From CAYTGM01 sp964437365 (GTDB lineage Bacteria; Sumerlaeota; Sumerlaeia; SLMS01), in assembly GCA_964437365.1 (NCBI GenBank), contig CAYTGM010000001.1:186001-250000 (forward strand): a DNA stretch of 64,000 bases, read 5' to 3'. Below are positions 8,895-17,022 of this stretch, piece by piece. Under the pieces are notes generated by a model that worked only from the letters and a program-made list of their open reading frames with translations, ran no database searches and was not told the DNA's origin. The number at the start of each line of letters is the position of its first letter. Position 1 is the stretch's first letter. The position numbers were made by a program, and so were the translations under genes.

Positions 8895-10366
8895 GTTCTG
8901 ACAGGGCTTCTTCCTTACAATCAAGGAAGACTGGCTTCTCGAGAATAATTCCCCTCCTCATTGCAATGGCATTCGTAATATGTCTGCCATTCTTCATTGT
9001 GGGAGGGTTCTCTTTTTTTAGCGATCTTCGTGAGGATGAGAAGTCCTCACCCAGTGGTAAGCAAGACCCCGTTGAAGCATTGCTGAATCTTTCTGTGTAC
9101 GAAGCACCCGATGGCGATCATCGCTGGACTGCCTATCCTTCAGGATGGGATTCTTCCTCAGCTGTCAGCTGGAGCTCGAAGATCGTTCTCACAAACTTAG
9201 ACTGGTCAACGAGTCGAGTTCTTGCGGACTCTGGGGAACAGAAGAGTCGTATATACAACAATCATGAGCTTCTTCTTGCAACTTTTAGACTCCCTCAGGA
9301 AGCAGGCTGGCTTGAGTTCGATCTCAACATTGGAACAACCAATGTCCATGAGCGTATTCTCTGGTCAGGACATTCAAGCTTTAACAAGGTGGGAGAGCAA
9401 GCCGTTGAAGGAATAGACCAGTTGCGAAGATCGCTTAAGTCGTTCGGGCGCATGAGTCCTCCGATAGATGGTCTGTCGAAGCTTCTTTTGGAGAATGCAA
9501 AGGCTTCGAAGTTAAATCAAGGAAACAACACTTTGCAGTCTCTTATCGAGCTCGATGCAGCTTTAGGGTCTGACGTTGCTCGCGAGATTCACTTTCCGCC
9601 CCCTCTTGCGACCCTCAAAATAAATGAGGGACGCGTCGTTACAGAAATCTTTGCAGGGAGTTCAACTATCAGGAATCCATTCTGGATGGTGGTGGATCCG
9701 AATGCCAGGTCCATTAAAGAGGTTCGTGAGGGTTATCATGCGTACTATTCCGACGCGATCCCAGGTGATTCGGGCTTCTATTACGAAGACCCAAACCCTG
9801 AGAATATCCTGGCTTTAGATCCTTCCTTCGCCCCAGATAGTGTAAATGGTCTATGGATTCCTTATGAAGTTGATCGCAATCAGCCTGAGGATACAGTCAC
9901 TTCCGAGATCTACCTTAACTGGTTACAAGTATTCGGAATGCGTGCCTTTTCCTCACATTTGCACGACTACGCATGGGGCGGTTCTGTCTATGCACAAGGT
10001 GAAGAGTATGCATGGAAAAGCAGTGAGGGGAGATTTGTCCTGTCTGCAACAACATCGTCGTGGGAAACATCTATTGTTGAAATTGAAAATAGCTCTTCAA
10101 GAATAGAAGTTAAGCTTGCATATCTATTCAAAGATCAAAAGAGTTCGAGCGTCCTCGGTGTGGTTTTGGTAACCCGTGAAGACGACCTCGAAAATAAATT
10201 GCAGCTGGATTTTGATCCTCAAATGAAACGCCGTGTGTTTGCCCCAAAGAAATATCATCGAATCTCTAAAGTATATTTCGAGGATGAAATAGTTGAAGTG
10301 TTGGATATATTTCCCGGAAACAACCAAGAAGCCACGTTGCCAGCTATGCTGCTTCTGAAAATGTAA
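8891..10366 (+). CDS. Orphan protein with one N-terminal membrane helix and a large extracytoplasmic domain
   Basis: 491 residues from a TTG at 8891 that overlaps the preceding stop (TTGA). AAGGAG sits about 14 nt upstream. One transmembrane segment lies at about 19-43 (IIPLLIAMAFVICLPFFIVGG), followed by about 440 residues predicted mainly beta, rich in Trp, Ser and Asp. I recognise no catalytic motif or named family. The small coiled-coil protein encoded just upstream is a likely partner, perhaps in an envelope complex; that is inference. The next gene, ispE, follows within a few bases, so the three may share a transcript. Confidence 0.7.
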   Translation: MSSDRASSLQSRKTGFSRIIPLLIAMAFVICLPFFIVGGFSFFSDLREDEKSSPSGKQDPVEALLNLSVYEAPDGDHRWTAYPSGWDSSSAVSWSSKIVLTNLDWSTSRVLADSGEQKSRIYNNHELLLATFRLPQEAGWLEFDLNIGTTNVHERILWSGHSSFNKVGEQAVEGIDQLRRSLKSFGRMSPPIDGLSKLLLENAKASKLNQGNNTLQSLIELDAALGSDVAREIHFPPPLATLKINEGRVVTEIFAGSSTIRNPFWMVVDPNARSIKEVREGYHAYYSDAIPGDSGFYYEDPNPENILALDPSFAPDSVNGLWIPYEVDRNQPEDTVTSEIYLNWLQVFGMRAFSSHLHDYAWGGSVYAQGEEYAWKSSEGRFVLSATTSSWETSIVEIENSSSRIEVKLAYLFKDQKSSSVLGVVLVTREDDLENKLQLDFDPQMKRRVFAPKKYHRISKVYFEDEIVEVLDIFPGNNQEATLPAMLLLKM

Positions 10367-10388
10367 TTTGCTCTGGATGCAATGTCGT

Positions 10389-11264
10389 ATGATCACGATT
10401 CAATCACCGGCAAAGATTAATTTATTTCTGGATATCATCGCCAGGAGACTTGATGGTTATCATGACCTGGTGTCCCTGTTTATTCCCGTAACTCTCTATG
10501 ACAGGGTGACTATACAAACAGGAAACAAAGCTGGAAAGGGTCCCGTCTTTACTTCATCCGGGCCGTATGCTGTAAGAATGGGCAAGGAAAGTGAAAACCT
10601 TGTCCTGAAGGCAGTACGTGCTATCGAAAAGACAAAGGACATCGACGTATCAAGACTTGATATACACCTGGAAAAGAATATCCCGGTCGGAGCTGGTTTA
10701 GGAGGTGGGAGCTCAAATGCAGCGGCAACCATCCTCGCCCTGAACAAGATGTTTGAACTGGATTTGATCGAAGAAGAAATGGAGCAGATCGCTTCTTTTC
10801 TTGGAAGCGACTGTCCTTTCTTTATTCGCTCTCGTGCCTCTCTCGTAAAAGGTCGAGGAGAAATTCTTCACCCCGTAGACTTCAAGCGCCAACTCCATCT
10901 AGTTATCATCAAGCCTGAAGTATCGATCTCTACAGGCAAAGCGTATAGCAGCCTCCTGCCAGAAGATCTCGGAACGAAAACTAATGTCTCCGATGTTCTC
11001 GAGTGGGTAAAGGGCGGAGCGGACTCATTACCTGAATTGCATAATACTTTCCAGACTGCTCTTGATGATGAAAAGGTTGAAATCACTGAAGCATGTGCTC
11101 GACTGGAAGAAGAAGGCGCTGATTTTGCTCTCATGAGTGGCAGCGGTTCTGCGTGCTTTGGGCTATTCTCATCGAAAGAAAAAGCTTTGTCTGCCAGAGA
11201 TGCCCTGACCGGTGAATATCAGGCGTGGTATGCAGAAAATCATGTCCCGGGAAATCAGGATTGA
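10389..11264 (+). CDS. ispE: 4-diphosphocytidyl-2-C-methyl-D-erythritol kinase
   Basis: GHMP-superfamily kinase that phosphorylates CDP-methylerythritol in the MEP isoprenoid pathway. The start at 10389 gives MITIQSPAKINLFLDI, the family's usual N-terminus. In-frame alternatives at 10368 (TTG) and 10377 (ATG) add 7 or 4 residues and have no better ribosome-binding site. The ATP loop PVGAGLGGGSSNAAA, the catalytic-region segment LGSDCPFFI and the C-terminal glycine-rich MSGSGSACFG are intact. Length, 291 residues, is normal. It lies directly behind the 8891 gene and 37 bp before a tRNA gene. Confidence 0.95.
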   Translation: MITIQSPAKINLFLDIIARRLDGYHDLVSLFIPVTLYDRVTIQTGNKAGKGPVFTSSGPYAVRMGKESENLVLKAVRAIEKTKDIDVSRLDIHLEKNIPVGAGLGGGSSNAAATILALNKMFELDLIEEEMEQIASFLGSDCPFFIRSRASLVKGRGEILHPVDFKRQLHLVIIKPEVSISTGKAYSSLLPEDLGTKTNVSDVLEWVKGGADSLPELHNTFQTALDDEKVEITEACARLEEEGADFALMSGSGSACFGLFSSKEKALSARDALTGEYQAWYAENHVPGNQD

Positions 11265-11301
11265 CTCAAATCGGACAGATACCGAGAACGTGAACCACAG
11301 C

Positions 11302-11378
11302 GTCCTCGTAGCTCAGTCGGATAGAGCACCGGTTTCCTAAACCGGGGGTCGCAGGTTCGAATCCTGCCGGGGACGCCA
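11302..11378 (+). tRNA. tRNA-Arg (anticodon CCT), CCA encoded
   Basis: 77 nt. The acceptor stem GTCCTCG pairs with CGGGGAC (one G-T pair). The D arm has AGCTCAGTCGGATAGAGC, and the anticodon stem CCGGT/ACCGG holds loop TTCCTAA with anticodon CCT (reads AGG). The T arm CAGGTTCGAATCCTG is canonical. Discriminator G and the CCA end are genomically encoded. It probably shares a transcript with ispE or has a promoter within the 37-bp spacer. Confidence 0.96.
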
Positions 11379-11383
11379 TTTCC

Positions 11384-12781
11384 TCAAGTCTGCTGAAGAT
11401 CCGAATTTGTATTCAGTGCTTCTTCAACTCTCTCTTCCATACGAATCACAAATTGTTCAAGATGGTGGTAATTTGTGCGAGGGTTGAGAATCACAGCGCG
11501 AAAAACATCTTCTTCACGCCATTTTGCCAGACTGACCCAGCCATCATTCCTTGCTATCAGTTCCTGATGAATTTCCTGCACGGAGAGCTCAGACTTGATT
11601 TCAGGTTTAAGCGTGAAGAGTTGGATATTCAGTTCCGGTTCGTGGAGAGGAACTAGCATTTCAGAAGATTTTAGTCGGTTATATAATTCACCAGTTATTT
11701 CCACCTGATTCTCTATGGTCTTCGCAAGCTCCTTTGTGCCAATTGCGTTGAGGGTTGCCCAGAGGGTAAGCACGTCTGCACGTCGAGAGCCTTGAATTCC
11801 CCAGGCGCCACGATGATCATTTGTGCCTACAGAATAGGCCATCGGCCAGTGAAGCGCCTCTTCGTAAGCTTTTCTTCCGCGTATATAAGCTACCGCCGAT
11901 AGTCGAGGAACGTACATCCACTTTTGAGGTGCCATTGCAACCGAGTTCGCTTTTTCAATTCCCGCGAGCAAAGATCTCAGCTTTGGACTGACACCGAGCC
12001 CTCCGCCGTAAACTGCATCTATATGCAGCCATCCATTTCTGCTCTCGACAAGGTCCGAGACCTCCTTTACAGGATCAATAGCCCCATGAAAGGTCGAACC
12101 TGTTATCGCCGTCACGACAGGGGTCTTATCCTGGTGTCTATCCAGTGCTTCGCAAAGACTCTGCAGACTTATTTGACCGTCATTTCCACACTTTACAATT
12201 TCAATCTGGTCCTTCGAAAAACCAAGAATTGAGGCAGCCTTGCCGATCGATGCGTGGGCTCCTTCAGAATAAATCATCACAAATTCTGAGCGAGGTTTCG
12301 ATGAAGTGAATCCTCCGCAAGCAGCAAACAGGCAGTTTAGATTCGCGAGGGAACCACCCGAGCAGAAGATACCATGATGGTCTGTTCCGAGCCCCATCCA
12401 ATCACCCAGCTGAGCGAGAAGTGTTTCTTCCAACTTGCTTGCGTAGGGCGAAATCTCACGCCAGAGCGGATTGTTGTTCAAGGCCGACACGAGCGCATCT
12501 GTGAATGGAGCCACCGGGTGAACCAGCGTGTCCATATGCCCAAACATTGAGGGCGAAGTTAAGTGCGTGCTCTCATCAACGATGGTCTTCCAGATTTGCT
12601 CTATTTCTTTGAGTGGCAGGGGAGTTTCGCTCACTCTTTCAAGGCCCGTGGAACTCACGGGAAAGATTCGATCGCTCAGATAGATTTCTTGAATGAGTTT
12701 GGATAGAGAGTCAGCGAGTTGGTTAATCTGTTCTTGTTCAGGCTGGTACAAAGGAATGCCCCGGATGGAAATCACACACAC
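11384..12781 (-). CDS. Group II PLP-dependent decarboxylase
   Basis: 465 residues, pyridoxal-phosphate fold type I. The cofactor lysine is in MAPQKWMYVP, preceded by the binding aspartate in WLHIDAVYGGG. The substrate/PLP stacking region SGGSLANLNCLFAA and TGSTFHGAIDPV are present. These match the aromatic/diaminobutyrate/glutamate decarboxylase family, and the substrate cannot be assigned from sequence alone. The frame opens with TTG at 12781 (or GTG two codons on), and no strong ribosome-binding site is visible, so the start is uncertain by a few codons. The gene is convergent with the tRNA gene. Confidence 0.85.
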   Translation of the reverse strand: MCVISIRGIPLYQPEQEQINQLADSLSKLIQEIYLSDRIFPVSSTGLERVSETPLPLKEIEQIWKTIVDESTHLTSPSMFGHMDTLVHPVAPFTDALVSALNNNPLWREISPYASKLEETLLAQLGDWMGLGTDHHGIFCSGGSLANLNCLFAACGGFTSSKPRSEFVMIYSEGAHASIGKAASILGFSKDQIEIVKCGNDGQISLQSLCEALDRHQDKTPVVTAITGSTFHGAIDPVKEVSDLVESRNGWLHIDAVYGGGLGVSPKLRSLLAGIEKANSVAMAPQKWMYVPRLSAVAYIRGRKAYEEALHWPMAYSVGTNDHRGAWGIQGSRRADVLTLWATLNAIGTKELAKTIENQVEITGELYNRLKSSEMLVPLHEPELNIQLFTLKPEIKSELSVQEIHQELIARNDGWVSLAKWREEDVFRAVILNPRTNYHHLEQFVIRMEERVEEALNTNSDLQQT

Positions 12782-12884
12782 AACGAGACAGATCTCTTAT
12801 GTGATTATCCGGGGCGGTCAAGGTTTCCTTTACGTGGATCCCTTTCTTCCGGGGATTCTATTTCAGCTCATGAGGGATTTGCTC

Positions 12885-13160
12885 TCAGTTATCTGTTGAG
12901 CTCTCTTCGCTGCCTGAGTTGCTCTCTTGCTCGTCTTCAAGCTCTATCGCCCGTTCAGCTGCATTGGAGTAGAGTTCCTGGTCCTGGGTTTCTTCGATGA
13001 ATTCAGCTCGCGTCATTTCATCTCCCTGGAGGACAGATTCCTCGCCAGGAGCCAGGGCATTTTGAAGGGTAACATAGATTGCCGTTCCAAAGGCTGCCCC
13101 TAAAATGAGCAGGGAAAAGTACATAGCAATCGCTCTTGGAGAATATTTACGGTTAGTCAT
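12885..13160 (-). CDS. Small single-pass membrane protein, orphan
   Basis: 91 residues from the ATG at 13160; AAGGAG lies 8 nt before it, so this start is preferred over two ATGs just upstream. After MTNRKYSPRAIAM a membrane helix (YFSLLILGAAFGTAIYVTL) is followed by an acidic, Glu/Ser-rich tail of about 55 residues. The topology suggests a membrane anchor with a disordered acidic tail. No family recognised. It diverges from the larger membrane protein at 13355. Confidence 0.6.
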   Translation of the reverse strand: MTNRKYSPRAIAMYFSLLILGAAFGTAIYVTLQNALAPGEESVLQGDEMTRAEFIEETQDQELYSNAAERAIELEDEQESNSGSEESSTDN

Positions 13161-13354
13161 GATCATCACTCCTTTATTATGAGTAATGCCAAAACCCTTC
13201 CGCCCGGATTCAGTCAGATTTTACCGGCATGCATAATGCCCCCTTTGCTTGCGTAAACGTTCACCTGTGTTATTCCTCCTCGATTGAGGTTATACGCCAC
13301 ACTTTCTTCGACGGATAGAGAGATCTGATTCCTCGAGAACGCTCATAAGATATC

Positions 13355-14473
13355 ATGGAAGAGAAAAGCGATAGAGCGCCCAGAGCAAAATGGCACTTCA
13401 CACGACGTGTCAGGGCTCCAAATGGACTGATCTTACCAGCAGAATGGGTTCTTAATCTCTTTCCTGAGCTCAATCAGTCGGAATTGCCACCCCTGCTCGA
13501 TTACTTCCATAGTCATCGTCTGGACCTGCAAAAGAAAGAATCGTCGAATAGACAATCATGGGCTCAAAAGCTCATTGACCGGCTGGTAGATATACTCTTT
13601 GTCGTGGCGATCATATATCTGTTGGGTTCGTTTATTATTCCTACCTATTTTCCAGGAAGGGGATGGGTTATCCTTCTTCTAGTCGTTCTACTGATACACG
13701 GAATCGTTCAAGGAGTTAAGCTCACACGTAAGAGGAGAATCGATCCTTTTCAGTTTTCATTTAGCACAAAAGATCCCCAGCAGCTAGACTTTCTTCTTTT
13801 GCCATGGACAGGAAGGGATTTGCTTCTCTTACAGGTGATAGTAAATTATCGAGATATTAATTCAAGATGGAACCTTCAAAAAAAAGCGTCTATAAAGATA
13901 TTCATCTGCGCCATTCTACTCCCGCTTGGCTTCCTGTTATTTGGCCTTCATGAAGGTGGTATGCTCTTTTTCGTATTGATGGCTCACCTTATTCTCCTGG
14001 GTCAATGCTTCGCGGGGTTCTCTATCGTTTCGGTCGCGATGATGCCGACCTACACCACGCTTCAAATGTCTATGAAACAGCGCAAGTATCAAATGTTGAA
14101 TGACTGCTTCCTTAAGAAGAAATCTCTCTGGAGAAGATTCATTCCTACATTATTCAGCCGATCCATCTGGCGACGGCTTTTCAGAACCTGGAAAGAGGAA
14201 TGGAGAAAGATTTTCTCCTGGTCACCTATCCTGATTCTCCTTCTCTACCTGGTACTTGCCCTTTTTTTATCGGCGGAGTTCTTGAGCAATGAGCAATGGA
14301 TTCCTCTTCTCGCTCTTGGGCTTGGTGCACTGGCGTTCGGTCTTTCGCCCCTTGCTTACTTTTTCTCTAAGCCTTTTCTTGAAGCTGCCAGATCTCAGGT
14401 CGAGCGATCCGACCGCTATCTAAAGCATTACAAATGGAAAATCCTCAAACAAAGGGACAAGGCCATTGAGTAG
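13355..14473 (+). CDS. Multi-pass membrane protein, orphan
   Basis: 372 residues. The first 75 residues are soluble and charged. About six hydrophobic segments then follow, near 77-97, 102-121, 178-196, 200-222, 288-307 and 313-336, with a basic stretch between the fourth and fifth. It is rich in Trp, Arg and Leu. No catalytic motif or transporter signature is recognised. The gene ends 59 bp before the coiled-coil gene that leads into ybeY-era and may be co-transcribed with it. Confidence 0.65.
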   Translation: MEEKSDRAPRAKWHFTRRVRAPNGLILPAEWVLNLFPELNQSELPPLLDYFHSHRLDLQKKESSNRQSWAQKLIDRLVDILFVVAIIYLLGSFIIPTYFPGRGWVILLLVVLLIHGIVQGVKLTRKRRIDPFQFSFSTKDPQQLDFLLLPWTGRDLLLLQVIVNYRDINSRWNLQKKASIKIFICAILLPLGFLLFGLHEGGMLFFVLMAHLILLGQCFAGFSIVSVAMMPTYTTLQMSMKQRKYQMLNDCFLKKKSLWRRFIPTLFSRSIWRRLFRTWKEEWRKIFSWSPILILLLYLVLALFLSAEFLSNEQWIPLLALGLGALAFGLSPLAYFFSKPFLEAARSQVERSDRYLKHYKWKILKQRDKAIE

Positions 14474-14532
14474 AATTTCCGTTGTCAGTTGAGGTTCAGA
14501 TAATCACAATATTCCCGTGAGGTAAAGCCATC

Positions 14533-15048
14533 ATGAGCTCTGAAGAAGTCAGAAAAACAACTAGCGAAGACAATGTGACGGTAGACATGTTGATCAAAGT
14601 CCTCCGGGAAAAGCAGTCAAAGCTCTTTCTCGAGAAAGGCAAGATGCAGGAGCTTCGTTTGGGTCTGCTTCAGCAGCTTCACGTGGTTGAAAGTAAGATC
14701 GACAGCCTCGAAAAGCGTATTTCAGCCATTAAAGAGCTTGTAACCATTGATTTTCCAGCATCGGAAATCATCGGCGAAAAGAGCTGGGATAAGCTCGGCG
14801 TCCCGGACGCAGCGATTGAACTCCTTGATGAAGCAGGAGGCTATCTCACTAATTCACAAATTCGTGTCGGACTCTCAGAACATGGACTCACGGTTGACGA
14901 CACCGAGGTCATTAGTTTTGAACTGGACCGCGCCTCCCAGGAAGGAGCCCCACTTTTAAAACTGTCTGAACAGCTTTGGGCAAAGAAAGAGTGGGCCGAC
15001 CAGGGACGCTTCAGTCTACCAGGTAAGTATCAGAAAGATTCAGGGTGA
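14533..15048 (+). CDS. Coiled-coil protein with a winged-helix-like C-terminal domain
   Basis: 171 residues. A coiled coil spans about 15-75 (repeated Leu/Ile with Lys and Glu). The C-terminal half, from VPDAAIELLDEAGG through TNSQIRVGLSEHGLTVDD to LLKLSEQLWAKKEW, looks like the small winged helix seen in HARE-HTH or HB1-type domains, which couple chromatin or restriction proteins to DNA. That assignment is by pattern only. A GAGGT site precedes the ATG. The TGA overlaps the GTG of ybeY, so it is translationally tied to ribosome-maturation genes, suggesting a regulatory or RNA-linked role (inference). Confidence 0.65.
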   Translation: MSSEEVRKTTSEDNVTVDMLIKVLREKQSKLFLEKGKMQELRLGLLQQLHVVESKIDSLEKRISAIKELVTIDFPASEIIGEKSWDKLGVPDAAIELLDEAGGYLTNSQIRVGLSEHGLTVDDTEVISFELDRASQEGAPLLKLSEQLWAKKEWADQGRFSLPGKYQKDSG

Positions 15049-15542
15049 GTCCAGCAAGCAATATACACATCAGATACGAAGAATCAGGTCTAGAGTCGCC
15101 AAGAAAAGACCTCACTTCTCTCGCGCGCAAAACTCTTAAGCATTGTCTTAAAGACAGGAATATACCAAACGCAGAAGTTACAGTCCTCTTTTGCTCTCGA
15201 GACGAGATTCATCGACTGAACGATGAATTCCTCGATGAAGATAAACCTACAGATGTTTTGAGTTTCCCCTTTTACGAGCAACTTCCCGAGCTCGCTCCTG
15301 AAGAAACTTTCTATCTTGGAGATATGGCTATCTGTCTCCCTGTCTGTAACGAGCAAAAACCCACGAACAGAGATTTATGTGTCGAACTCCGACTCATGCT
15401 GATCCATGGATTCCTTCATCTTGTTGGTTACGACCATGATACAGCTGAGAACAAGAAGGAAATGTGGAAAGAACAGAATCGTCTTCTGAAAGAGACATCT
15501 GACCTCACTGTCAAAGACATGATCGTCATCGCCAATGGATGA
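15045..15542 (+). CDS. ybeY: Endoribonuclease YbeY (16S rRNA maturation)
   Basis: 165 residues. The UPF0054 zinc site HGFLHLVGYDHD (HxxxHxxxxxH) is intact, and the family segment LNDEFLDEDKPTDVLSFP is present. YbeY trims the 3' end of 16S rRNA and takes part in ribosome quality control. The GTG start at 15045 overlaps the stop of the upstream gene (GTGA). The stop overlaps the era ATG by 8 bases, and the two are often neighbours in bacteria. Confidence 0.95.
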   Translation: MSPASNIHIRYEESGLESPRKDLTSLARKTLKHCLKDRNIPNAEVTVLFCSRDEIHRLNDEFLDEDKPTDVLSFPFYEQLPELAPEETFYLGDMAICLPVCNEQKPTNRDLCVELRLMLIHGFLHLVGYDHDTAENKKEMWKEQNRLLKETSDLTVKDMIVIANG

Positions 15543-16443
15543 ATTTAAGTCCGGCTTCGTTGCCCTTCTGGGAAAACCCAATGCGGGAAAGTCTACGCTT
15601 GTCAACAAACTGATGGGTGAGAAGCTCGCTGCTGTATCAGCTCTTGCACAAACGACTCGAGATCGATTCCACGCCATCTATACAGACGATCACATGCAAA
15701 TGGTCTTTGTTGATCTTCCCGGAGTGATCGATCCCAACGACAAGTTAAACAAGTGTCTTTTCGACGAAGTTGCCGATGCACTTGCCGGGGTCGACCTCAT
15801 TATCCATCTCGTTGAAGCAGGAGATCAGGACCCCTATCCAACTATCGTCAAAGACCTCCTTACAAATAACAGGACGGATAAAATCCTCGTACTGACAAAG
15901 GTCGATGGGAAGTATTCAAAGACAGATATGGGGTCGTTTATCGGGGAACGCGTTCCCAAGGAGCTCAAAGGAAGCTACAGCGATCTTCTGATGATATCTT
16001 CCTACGAATCAAAGGGGCTGGATGAACTGCTGTCAACGGCATCAAAGTATCTGAACGAAGGACCACCTCTATACGATCCAGAGCAGATTACAGACCGCGA
16101 CTTACGTTATCTATGCCAGGAAATGATTCGCGAAAAGCTGTTCCTTGAGCTACACCAGGAGCTCCCATATTCGACCGTTGTCGAGATTGACGACTTTAAA
16201 GAACGTGCGAATTCCAAGTGGTATATCGCTGCCACCATCTATGTCGAAAGAGATAGTCAGAAGGGGATGGTCGTTGGCAAGGGGGGAAAGATGCTGAAGA
16301 AAATCAGTGCCAGCGCCCGCAAAGAAATAGAGATCATCTGTCAGGCTCCCGTCTTTCTGGAACTTTGGGTGAAGGTCAGAGAAAACTGGCGAAAGAACGA
16401 TCAGGACCTGAAGAGGTTTGGCTATCGAAAGCCACGGAGGTAG
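15535..16443 (+). CDS. era: GTPase Era
   Basis: 302 residues. G1 is GKPNAGKST (13-21), G2 lies in ALAQTTRDR, G3 is DLPG and G4 reads TKVD where most Era proteins have NKxD. The C-terminal KH domain has the RNA-binding loop VVGKGGKMLKKI. Era binds the 3' end of 16S rRNA during 30S assembly, which fits its overlap with ybeY. The Asn-to-Thr change in G4 occurs in other GTPases and need not abolish guanine specificity. The IscU-like gene converges from the other side. Confidence 0.95.
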   Translation: MDEFKSGFVALLGKPNAGKSTLVNKLMGEKLAAVSALAQTTRDRFHAIYTDDHMQMVFVDLPGVIDPNDKLNKCLFDEVADALAGVDLIIHLVEAGDQDPYPTIVKDLLTNNRTDKILVLTKVDGKYSKTDMGSFIGERVPKELKGSYSDLLMISSYESKGLDELLSTASKYLNEGPPLYDPEQITDRDLRYLCQEMIREKLFLELHQELPYSTVVEIDDFKERANSKWYIAATIYVERDSQKGMVVGKGGKMLKKISASARKEIEIICQAPVFLELWVKVRENWRKNDQDLKRFGYRKPRR

Positions 16444-16496
16444 AAACTTCCACCCTCAAAAATAAGCGGAGGGAGCTTGTCTATCACTTTCAAGAT

Positions 16497-16934
16497 TCAG
16501 GTCACCAGTTTCTTCAGGCTTCCGCATCCTTTGCATTTTCCGCATGATGCAATTTGTTCTGTGATAATGTCGACAACGACTTCAGCTTCCAGATGATAGC
16601 CTCCATCCTCGTAGTTGACTTGCGCCACGCGGACGGGGTCCAAAGCTGATCCCGGCTCTTTTCCGATTAAAACACGAATTCCGGAAGTGACCGCAAAGAA
16701 GTGCTTCAAAGTGAGGACCAGCTCTTCGTCGCTGGGTATATCTAGTCCTTCCAGAAACTCTTCAACATCCAGCTCTGCCAGCTTCTCTGCCGGTTTACCT
16801 TTCAGGTAGGGGAGAATCAGGTCCTGTTCACCAACAGCCCTGCCACAAGTCCTTTTGGTCAATCGATAGTCACAGAGTAGACTCTCTTCGTCGATCACGA
16901 TCTCTAGTGATTCTGTTACATCTTCGCAAGGCAC
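16497..16934 (-). CDS. Divergent IscU/NifU-N-like protein with a C-terminal CxxCxxC
   Basis: 145 residues from a GTG start. The order LEIVIDEESLLCDYRLTKRTCG, LKGKPAEKLAELD, KHFFAVTSGIRVLIG follows the IscU scaffold (beta strand, cysteine loop, GKxxxEA helix, histidine loop, final helix). Only the middle Cys (TCG) is kept; the first Cys region is missing, and the usual His-Cys near the end is KHFF. An added tail contains CGKCKGC. It may have lost Fe-S scaffold activity or may bind metal through the new cysteines. No iscS or sufS is nearby. The similarity is by pattern and needs a profile search. Confidence 0.5.
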   Translation of the reverse strand: MPCEDVTESLEIVIDEESLLCDYRLTKRTCGRAVGEQDLILPYLKGKPAEKLAELDVEEFLEGLDIPSDEELVLTLKHFFAVTSGIRVLIGKEPGSALDPVRVAQVNYEDGGYHLEAEVVVDIITEQIASCGKCKGCGSLKKLVT

Positions 16935-16959
16935 GATATAGATCCTGTTCTTTCAGTTA

Positions 16960-16998
16960 AATCAAGAAGGCCGGAGAGTTGTTGAACCCTCCGGCCTT
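16960..16998 (-). terminator. Rho-independent terminator of ctpA
   Basis: Stem AAGGCCGGAG/CTCCGGCCTT (16967-16976 with 16989-16998, 10 bp) followed on the minus strand by TTCTTGATTT. It lies 25 bp after the ctpA stop. Confidence 0.85.
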
Positions 16999-17022
16999 AC
17001 CAATAGCTTGTATCGTTCGAGT

